Origin: Chondrilla cf. caribensis
Lineage: Eukaryota > Porifera > Demospongiae > Chondrillida > Chondrillidae
Length of the DNA stretch: 17,500 bases
NCBI GenBank assembly: GCA_964020155.1
Contig: OZ026553.1
Location: forward strand, 2,917,479 to 2,934,978
Direction: 5' to 3'
Of this stretch, positions 1 to 7,367 are shown piece by piece; the first letter of the stretch is position 1; every line of letters begins with the position of its first letter. The translations under genes were made by a program, and so were the position numbers. The notes beneath the pieces were generated by a model that saw only the letters and a list, made by a program, of their open reading frames with translations, had not been told where the DNA came from and made no database searches.

Positions 1-343
1 CATCGGTTGTCCCATTGTACTTGTATTTCTCAGATTCATCACATAAACCTAATGAACATGATAAAAAGTGGCATAGTATAGGCTGTGTATACTATACTCA
101 TTGTATGTACGTATGTATATTGATATTATGTACAAGTGACTCAATTTCAATCCCGTTTTAACAATGACACCATAGAATAGACACACATTGTACATACGCA
201 AAACTAAGTAGTGAATACTTTTCAACATCATTCCATAGGCTATTTTTCATCAATTCTACACAGCATCCACATTTAGGCTAACCTGTTTGAAGCAATACAG
301 CCAAAGAAAGAAGGAGAGTTGCTAGACCTTGTATCTTCACCAT
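1..343 (-). CDS. Secreted beta-trefoil-like protein, copy C (partial, 3' end outside window)
   Basis: Two exons on the minus strand: exon 1 at 343-283 and the start of exon 2 at 48-1, separated by a 234-base GT-AG intron (282-49). Exon 1 encodes a signal peptide, MVKIQGLATLLLSLAVLLQ, differing from copies A and B at residues 6 (G for D) and 13 (S for P). Exon 2 starts at the same phase as in A and B and reads G-L-C-D-E-S-E-K-Y-K-Y-N-G-T-T-D, which aligns with the first mature residues of A and B and keeps Cys23 and the Y-x-Y-[ND]-G pattern. The remainder lies beyond position 1. The intron is only partly similar to that of A and B, so this is an older duplicate in tandem, same-strand order with copy A. 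Function unknown. The reading frame is open as far as it can be seen. The independent conservation of the splice sites is the best support for the two-exon model of the family. Confidence 0.75.
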
Positions 344-434
344 CTTTCTCTTCAGTGGAGAATCTTCGATTGGTTCTTTACTTTGTTATGAGACCCTCTT
401 TCGATTGCTGAGTTGCTGTAGACATTCTGAGCCC

Positions 435-444
435 TATATTTATA
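435..444 (-). promoter_or_regulatory. TATA box of copy C
   Basis: TATAAATATA on the minus strand, 101 bases from the first base of the TATA box to the ATG. Spacing and sequence are the same in copies A and B, and similarity to copy A continues from the ATG to about position 485, so the core promoter and 5' leader were duplicated with the gene. Confidence 0.7.
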
Positions 445-484
445 CGGTCCTCTGAAGCCTATCAAGTTGTCAATACTTCCCTTT

Positions 485-693
485 AAAATAGGTAGGATGT
501 AGGCGGGTAGGTATGTGAATGGGTATTTTCACTTAGATGCAAAGAACATTAGCCGATAGGTTTATATGGCTAAAACCAAGGTTCACTATAATAACAGTAT
601 GGAAGGTTTCACAACTGCATATTGCCGATAATATTGTACATTGTCAATATTTGATATTATATTACAAACCATAACTTAAAAATCCTTGAAGTT
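485..693. other. Gap between copy C promoter and left palindrome arm
   Basis: AT-rich, no gene seen. Patchy similarity to the right-hand flank after 6264 begins at about 640 and is broken by indels, so the inverted repeat probably once reached further out. Confidence 0.4.
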
Positions 694-757
694 TACAGAT
701 AAGAAAATCTCATGTTACTAATATAAGACATACTAAAGTGTTCATGGCTATTCAGGT

Positions 758-1584
758 TTAATCGTAAAGATTCCAAGCCTGATTTGCCACAGTCCAGACG
801 GGAGTGCATGTACATCCTTTTCCATACTTAGGGTAAGCGGGTGGGGCTGCTACCACATAGTCAGGTTCATCACTTGCTCCAGATCCGTAATAATATCCAT
901 CCAGGTGTTCCAAGACCAGTCCAGTTTCAACATGCTTGATTTGCACCCGATCCTCATCTCCAACAGCAGCATCAACAAGAGTGAAGTGAAAGTGAGATCC
1001 AAGATCAAGGAATTTATATCCGTGAATATAATGGTAGTTGTAGGGTAGCTTGTAAACATATACATAGTAGTACTTCTGACCGCCATAATAGAAGACAGAT
1101 CCAATGTAGAGAACTTTGTCCAGAGAAGGGTAGGAAGCAATGATGAACTTGTTGGAAGCATTGAGGGCCTCGTTAGAGACAAGTGCCCAGTGCTGGCCAG
1201 CAGGCTGAGCTTCAGCCACAACAGCTGTATTGCCCAAGATGGTGAGGTAATGTCGAGGCTTGCTAAGAGGACAGGCTCTCCCGACAACATGCACATCAGC
1301 GATTCCATCGTAATTATATGATTTATAATTACTGCAGGTACCTATTAGGTGGGATAAATGTGTAATACTTACATATGAGTATAATTGTTGATTCAATTTC
1401 GATCCTATCAAGACATAGAATATTATTACAGCATACAGTGTCACTGTACAATCAGTGCCTTCGATATTATTGGGATAATTATTACATAAGTACATTCTAC
1501 ACAGCATCCACATATAGGCTAACCCGTTTGAAGCAATACAGCCAAAGGAAGAAGGAGAGTTGCTAGATCTTGTATCTTCACCAT
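758..1584 (-). CDS. Secreted beta-trefoil-like protein, copy A
   Basis: Two exons on the minus strand: 1584-1524 (61 nt) and 1341-758 (584 nt, TAA at 760-758), joined across a 182-base GT-AG intron in phase 1, giving 214 residues. Exon 1 is a signal peptide (MVKIQDLATLLLPLAVLLQTG). An unspliced ORF also runs into exon 2 from an ATG within the intron (1513), but it lacks the signal peptide. The signal-peptide start is preferred because copy C keeps the same exon and splice phase. The mature part has four cysteines (23, 44, 197, 199), an N-glycosylation sequon at N81, QxW motifs at 70-72 and 208-210, and segments such as KFIIASYPSLDKVLYI and VQIKHVETGLVLEHLDG that resemble successive beta-trefoil repeats. 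It is Tyr-rich at 105-129. An extracellular lectin-like role is inference; no catalytic motif is seen. Residues 57-58 are G-N here, S-K in copy B. Confidence 0.85.
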
Positions 1585-1675
1585 CTTTCTCTTCAGTGGA
1601 GAATCTTAAACTGGTTCTTTACTTTGTTATGAGATCCTCTTTTGATTGCTGAGTTGCTGCAGACATCCTGCATTC

Positions 1676-1685
1676 TATATTTATA
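1676..1685 (-). promoter_or_regulatory. TATA box of copy A
   Basis: TATAAATATA on the minus strand, 101 bases before the ATG at 1584. The same motif and distance are present in copies B and C. The 100-base leader between them is largely conserved in all three. Confidence 0.75.
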
Positions 1686-1784
1686 CTGTCCTCTGAAGCC
1701 CATCAAGCCACAACTGAGATTGCTGTGGTCGACTACTTCCTGTTTAGCACTTCATCTGCTAATTGTCTCCACGAATACTTGTAT

Positions 1785-1885
1785 TATTCCTATAAGGTAA
1801 TGGACTGTCTCTGTCTGGTACACACATGTACCTGTTAATTGTGAGCAAACATCTACCTATCTACAGTGCATACACACAATGTCAT
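1785..1885. repeat. Direct repeat, gene-proximal copy
   Basis: About 100 bases that recur in the same orientation at 2603-2697, just past the inner end of this arm, and inverted at about 5085-5180 in the right arm. This copy has an extra AATT and one extra AC compared with the other two. Confidence 0.85.
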
Positions 1886-1904
1886 GCATATGCACATGTA
1901 TGCT

Positions 1905-2310
1905 TGTGTGTGTGGTGTGTGTATATATGTACGTGTGTATATATTTGCACGTGCAGGTCTGTGTGTGTGTGTTGGTGTGTGTTGTGTTTGTGTGTTTGTG
2001 TGTGTGTGTGCATGTGTGTGCATAGGTGTGTGTGTGTTAGTGTATGTATGTGCATGCTTTGTGTCTGTGTGTGTGCATGTTGCTAGTTTGTGTGTGTGAT
2101 GTGTGTACGTATGTGTGTATATTTTTGCGCTTACACGTGTGTGTGTGTGTGTGTCCATGTGTGTGTGTGTATGTGTGTCCATAGGTGTGTGTGTTTGTGT
2201 ATGTCAGTGTGGTGTATGTGTGCATGTGTGTTTGCATGCATGTTTGAGTGTTTTTCAGTGTATGTGTGTATATTTGCCTGTGCTTTGTGTTGTTGTGCAC
2301 ATTCAAATGT
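1905..2310. repeat. TG-rich imperfect microsatellite, left arm
   Basis: Irregular TG runs broken by CATG, TTTG, CCATAGG and similar words. It is the mirror of the CA-rich stretch in the right arm, with length differences in the runs. Every ORF across it is an artefact of alternating Cys-Val or His-Thr codons. Confidence 0.9.
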
Positions 2311-2602
2311 GCATTCACATGTATGAAGTGTATCTGCACATTCATATGAACATTCATGTATGAATACAAATATCATATAGTGTGACTATCTGTCAACCAA
2401 AGCCTATTTATACCTTAGATACTGAGAGTGCTGATAATTTGTCACTCAGCTGATAATTATAAAAATAAGGTCATAAACCTCAAAATCCTTTCCTATTTAC
2501 CAAATAGCCTCAATGTGTCCATTGCTGTGGTTCCAGATGACTACCAGATACTTAGCACATTATCTGTCAATTGGTTTACACTATGTACTCTACACCATAG
2601 AC

Positions 2603-2697
2603 TATTCCTATAAGGTAATGGACTGTCTCTGTCTGGTACACACATGTACCTGTTGTGAGCAAACATCTACCTATCTACAGTGCATACACAATGTCAT
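2603..2697. repeat. Direct repeat, spacer copy
   Basis: Second copy of the 1785-1885 block, same orientation, beginning 6 bases beyond the inner edge of the left arm. It lacks the AATT insertion and so resembles the right-arm copy more than its neighbour on the left. Confidence 0.85.
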
Positions 2698-2839
2698 ACA
2701 TGTCCTCATGACAGATAAAGGCGTTAATGATATGTGAAGATATATTACTCCTTGAACGTCTACAGTATAAAATATCGAAATTATTACAATATCATGCACT
2801 ATCAGTTTAATCACCCCCACTTCTGATCCTACTCTGATC

Positions 2840-2841
<2 letters not shown>

Positions 2842-2888
<47 letters not shown>

Positions 2889-2924
2889 AACACAGACATA
2901 CACACACACACACACAGACAGACA

Positions 2925-2994
<70 letters not shown>
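2842..2994. repeat. CA dinucleotide microsatellite
   Basis: Long CA run with short interruptions (ACCAACACAGACATAC and GACAGACAGAC), lying in the palindrome spacer and not duplicated in the arms. Confidence 0.95.
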
Positions 2995-2997
<3 letters not shown>

Positions 2998-3309
2998 TGC
3001 ATGTAAGCCTATGCAAGTCCTGCATTATACTGATTTATCATTATCTTGTCAATCAGAGTTATGTGATATGACCTGCAGATGTAACTTTTTATAATCATTT
3101 CATGGTGCATAGATAAGTATAGTATGTAAAGTACATAAGTATAAGTATAATATGTATAAAAATTGAAGCAATCTACTTATGAATTGAAAGACACCCACTA
3201 TGACACCTTATACGTATTGTATAATGTCCTGCTCATGCAATCATACATGTACATGTGCTGTACATTATAAAAGTGTCTGGTTTATGCATAGCTCAAGCAT
3301 ATTAACAGG

Positions 3310-3440
3310 TGAAGTGTTAAGTGCTTGGTAGTCATCCAAATATGTGCAACAATTGTAACATTATTGAAGATATCAACTAGACAAGGATTTGAGGTTTATG
3401 ATTTAATTTCCATACTACTTTTGGCTGATTGACGAGCTGT
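3310..3440. repeat. Diverged copy of the arm's distal block
   Basis: Aligns in direct orientation with 4335-4465 of the right arm. Shared words include TGGTAGTCATC and GAGGTTTATGA at matching spacing, with many substitutions and small indels between. It is much older than the A/B arm duplication. Confidence 0.65.
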
Positions 3441-4614
3441 TAGTACTCTAACTGTGACAATAATTGCATGTTATGTACATTTGGGAGCCTGGCAGATAGA
3501 CTAGATTAAGTTTCTGTATGCAGCTAGCCATGTGTGTACATGTATCCATTTAATTGTGCACACATGTACATACTCATGTACATTTCTACAGTATGTGTGT
3601 GTAGTGTGTGCACACATGCATGCATGTGTGAGTGTGCTGTATGATGTGGGCTCACAACCAAGTAAAACACCCATTCTTGTGTGGGAATCAAACTTACATT
3701 GTGTAAATATGATAATGAAGTATATACACAACAACTGGTAAAAATAACAGTACTAATATAACAGTATTATGAAACTCAATATATATCATACTACAATGAC
3801 TACTATAATTTGAAAAAAAACATCAATCAAATACAAATTACATATATTTTGCTGCACATGCTACAGCACAATATGAATGCAAACATAATAATAATAATTA
3901 TTATTGACATCATACATTCATGCAGTCAAATTTAATGCACTGCATCGCTGATAATATAAGAGTTTCGTATGTATGTATACCATGGTTTCTGTAGGGATAT
4001 CAACTCTATACAGTATTATTGTTGTAAATAAACTGTATACCACATTAAGCGTGATGAGAACCATCATTGTGGACCAGCTTATTCCAATTGTAGAACTATT
4101 CCATGGATGTATGATAATCTACTCAGATGTTAGCATTTTCCAAGAAATCAATTTGATTATGATCCAAAGCAACTTACTCATAATCAATTATATGAATCAA
4201 TATACAGCTATACCACCAAGATATTTTACATTGGTGTCCATTGATACAACTGAGCATAATATGTATGCACCATAGGAAGGGTATCCACCACTTTGTGGCA
4301 TGCACCTGGTGTAGAGTACATAGTGTAAACCAATTGACAGATAATGTGCTAAGTATCTGGTAGTCATCTGGAACCACAGCAATGGACACATTGAGGCTAT
4401 TTGGTAAATAGGAAAGGATTTTGAGGTTTATGACCTTATTTTTATAATTATCAGCTGAGTGACAAATTATCAGCACTCTCAGTATCTAAGGTATAAATAG
4501 GCTTTGGTTGACAGATAGTCACACTATATGATATTTGTATTCATACATGAATGTTCATATGAATGTGCAGATACACTTCATACATGTGAATGCACATTTG
4601 AATGTGCACAACAA

Positions 4615-4963
4615 CACAAAGCACAGGCAAATATACACACATACACTGAAAAACACTCAAACATGCATGCAAACACACATGCACACATACACCACACTGA
4701 CATACACAAACACACACACCTATGGACACACATACACACACACCTATGGACACACACACACACACACACGTGTAAGCGCAAATATATACACACATACGTA
4801 CACACATCACACACACAAACTAGCAACATGCACACACACAGACACAAAGCATGCACATACATACACTAACACACACACACCTATGCACACACATGCACAC
4901 ACACACAAACACACAAACACAACACACACCAACACACACACACACACGCACGCACGCACGCAT

Positions 4964-4994
<31 letters not shown>

Positions 4995-5060
4995 CACACA
5001 CAGACGTGCACGTGCAAATATATACACACGTACATATATACACACACCACACACACAAGC
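4615..5060. repeat. CA-rich imperfect microsatellite, right arm
   Basis: Mirror image of the TG-rich stretch in the left arm. Run lengths differ between the arms, as expected for slippage after duplication. Confidence 0.9.
4947..4994. repeat. ACGC tetranucleotide run, right arm only
   Basis: About eleven CGCA units with one CATG-type interruption. The matching left-arm position has only CA/TG dinucleotides, so this run arose or was lost after the arms separated. Alternating purine-pyrimidine sequence of this kind can adopt Z-DNA. Confidence 0.85.
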
Positions 5061-5272
5061 ATACATGTGCATATGCATGACATTGTGTGTATGCACTGTA
5101 GATAGGTAGATGTTTGCTCACAACAGGTACATGTGTGTACCAGACAGAGACAGTCCATTACCTTATAGGAATAATACAAGTATTCGTGGAGACAATTAGC
5201 AGATGAAGTGCTAAACAGGAAGTAGTCGACCACAGCAATCTCAGTTGTGGCTTGATGGGCTTCAGAGGACAG

Positions 5273-5282
5273 TATAAATATA
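5273..5282 (+). promoter_or_regulatory. TATA box of copy B
   Basis: TATAAATATA, 101 bases before the ATG at 5374, as in the other two copies. The transcription start would be expected near 5303, leaving a leader of about 70 bases. Confidence 0.75.
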
Positions 5283-5373
5283 GAATGCAGAATGTCTGCA
5301 GCAACTCAGCAATCAAAAGAGGATCTCATAACAAAGTAAAGAACCAGTTCAAGATTCTCCACTGAAGAGAAAG

Positions 5374-6200
5374 ATGGTGAAGATACAAGATCTAGCAACT
5401 CTCCTTCTTCCTTTGGCTGTATTGCTTCAAACGGGTTAGCCTATATGTGGATGCTGTGTAGAATGTACCTATGTAATAATTATCCCAATAATATCGAAGG
5501 CACTGATTGTACAGTGACACTGTATGCTGTAATAATATTCCATGTCTTGATAGGATCGAAATTGAATCAACAATTGCACTCAAATGTAAGTATTACACAT
5601 TTATCCCACCTAATAGGTACCTGCAGTAATTATAAATCATATAATTACGATGGAATCGCTGATGTGCATGTTGTCGGGAGAGCCTGTCCTCTTAGCAAGC
5701 CTCGACATTACCTCACCATCTTGAGCAAAACAGCTGTTGTGGCTGAAGCTCAGCCTGCTGGCCAGCACTGGGCACTTGTCTCTAACGAGGCCCTCAATGC
5801 TTCCAACAAGTTCATCATTGCATCCTACCCTTCTCTGGACAAAGTTCTCTACATTGGATCTGTCTTCTATTATGGCGGTCAGAAGTACTACTATGTATAT
5901 GTTTACAAGCTACCCTACAACTACCATTATATTCACGGATATAAATTCCTTGATCTTGGATCTCACTTTCACTTCACTCTTGTTGATGCTGCTGTTGGAG
6001 ATGAGGATCGGGTGCAAATCAAGCATGTTGAAACTGGACTGGTCTTGGAACACCTGGATGGATATTATTACGGATCTGGAGCAAGTGATGAACCTGACTA
6101 TGTGGTAGCAGCCCCACCCGCTTACCCTAAGTATGGAAAAGGATGTACATGCACTCCCGTCTGGACTGTGGCAAATCAGGCTTGGAATCTTTACGATTAA
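5374..6200 (+). CDS. Secreted beta-trefoil-like protein, copy B
   Basis: Exons 5374-5434 and 5617-6200 (TAA at the end), with a 182-base intron from donor GTTAGC to acceptor TAATAG, phase 1, giving 214 residues. The signal peptide is identical to copy A. Against copy A I count three coding differences by eye: GGC/AGC and AAT/AAA, which change residues 57-58 from G-N to S-K, and a silent GCT/GCA at Ala89. The 182-base intron has four differences, so coding sequence is the better conserved part. The QxW motifs (70-72, 208-210), cysteines 23, 44, 197 and 199, and the N81 sequon are all kept. It is divergently oriented to copy A, with about 3.8 kb between the start codons. Both copies look functional. 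The role is not known; a secreted carbohydrate-binding or matrix protein is my inference from the fold-like pattern only. Confidence 0.85.
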
Positions 6201-6264
6201 ACCTGAATAGCCATGAACACTTTAGTATGTCTTATATTAGTAACATGAGATTTTCTTATCTGTA

Positions 6265-7102
6265 GAGGATTTTTAAGCACTAAATAATGTAATATATCAA
6301 ATATTGGCAACATGTACACTACTTATATAATGGTATGCATATGCATGATTGTGAAAATTTAAATGAACACTATACGTACAAAATGGAGCACATGTGTAAT
6401 TTTCTCATGCAATACACCTTAATAAGTCCAATAATTACTTATTGATGCTCTACACACTTGACATCTCAGAGAGAACTAACATAAGTGCTTTTTGCATGTT
6501 CTATATTATATTGTATGTAATTATCTCAAACATGCAACACTCCTCATATATACAAATGTTTCACTGTGCCACAGCCATGCATACAAATTAGTACAGCTGT
6601 CTAATGCATGGGATTGAGATGCAATATGAATATGATGTGGTGTATGCACAGCATGCACAATCCACTTGAATAATACACTGTAGTTATATGCAGTAATAAC
6701 ATTAGCTACAGTAAAAAAGTTAGTATTACATTAATGTACACTCTACCATCATCATATGTACCAGCATACATAGAGGAGTTTGCGAACAAACAAACAGAGA
6801 ATCCTTGCATTATAGTAGGATGCTTAACTACAATGTTCCGAGCATTGCTGAAACATTATTATAGTAACAGACTGTTATAGAAATGGTTAATCAAAACAAC
6901 ACTAGTATGTAGACTATTGAAAAGCACTAAATAATAAAAGTCACTGTTTGTAGCTCTCAGAAGTGCTATTAATGTAGGCAGTGTACATCATGCATCATAA
7001 CGTGGAAAATAATATTATAGGCATAATAATTATTATGCATTATCTTTGGAAACGCGGAGGCTCCATTATGAAAACAGAAGAGGCGGAGTGTGGGTTTAGC
7101 GG
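6265..7102. other. Intergenic region, copy B to integrin
   Basis: AT-rich, no gene, RNA or long repeat recognised. The first 50 bases retain broken similarity to the left-hand flank at 640-693. A short palindromic ATAATAATTATTAT word lies near 7023. Confidence 0.5.
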
Positions 7103-7146
7103 GATTCTATAAACACAACACCTCAAGGCGTTGTGTTTATAGAATC
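7103..7146. repeat. Near-perfect 20-bp hairpin upstream of integrin gene
   Basis: Arms 7103-7122 and 7127-7146 are reverse complements at 19 of 20 positions, with loop TCAA. The 3' edge is 121 bases before the integrin ATG. It could be a MITE remnant or a structured promoter or leader element. A possible TATA-like word, TTATAAAG, follows near 7180. Confidence 0.8.
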
Positions 7147-7267
7147 AAATTAATTATTAGCCCCAACAAATTGTGGTCTTATAAAGATCTTTATCAGTCC
7201 TGATGCGCAAACTCCTACTCAATCCAGCAATCTGATTTGAGAAGATTCTACAATAGTCAGGATAGTT

Positions 7268-7367
7268 ATGTCGCTACAGCCAGCGGGCTTACGATGCTAC
7301 CTGGTACTACTAACGGCGTACTGCTTAATTCTATTCGGGCAGAGCCAAGCAGAAACGGTATCGAACG
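7268..7367 (+). other. Integrin exon 1: signal peptide
   Basis: MSLQPAGLRC followed by a hydrophobic stretch YLVLLTAYCLILFG and a likely cleavage after SQA (residue 28). Donor GTGAGT, phase 1. This start is chosen because it gives a textbook signal peptide in frame with the PSI exons. Confidence 0.85.

Larger units (their letters stand above)
694..2597. repeat. Left arm of large inverted repeat
   Basis: The reverse complement of this segment reappears at 4307-6264. It contains all of copy A, its promoter, a TG-rich stretch and a distal AT-rich block. Agreement is near-perfect outside the microsatellites. Both edges are abrupt: exact agreement stops at 694 outward and at 2597 inward. Confidence 0.92.
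2698..4306. other. Spacer between the palindrome arms
   Basis: About 1.6 kb with no supportable gene. It holds a CA microsatellite (2842-2994), a decayed copy of the arm's distal block (about 3310-3440), short TG/CA patches near 3535-3640, and otherwise AT-rich sequence. An open frame at 3973-4275 has no recognisable features. Confidence 0.6.
4307..6264. repeat. Right arm of large inverted repeat
   Basis: Reverse-complement partner of 694-2597. It is slightly longer, mainly because of microsatellite growth, including an ACGC run that the left arm lacks. It contains copy B, its promoter and the same distal block. Confidence 0.92.

Noticed and set aside
850..1308. Alternative long ORF antisense or frame-shifted within copy A exon 2
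   Set aside because: Shadow of the real coding frame; composition and lack of conservation logic give no support.
758..1513. 251-residue unspliced reading of copy A (and 5445-6200 in copy B)
   Set aside because: The first 58 or so codons lie within the intron. The frame lacks a signal peptide, and copy C supports the spliced start instead.
1826..2376. ORFs of alternating Cys-Val or His-Thr residues on both strands, also at 2671-3025, 4528-5233, 11454-11894 and 14044-14902
   Set aside because: Translation of TG/CA microsatellites; no real protein.
2428..2613. ORF conserved in both palindrome arms (other copy at 4174-4476, minus strand)
   Set aside because: Arms are near-identical, so conservation is uninformative. 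The diverged copy near 3370-3395 has a one-base indel that breaks the frame.
3501..3741. tRNA-like B-box (GTTTGATTCC, minus strand near 3690), possible SINE
   Set aside because: The A-box match is poor and no tRNA-like fold or A-rich tail was convincing.
3973..4275. 100-codon ORF in the palindrome spacer
   Set aside because: No recognisable domain, no flanking exon signals, and AT-rich composition typical of chance ORFs.
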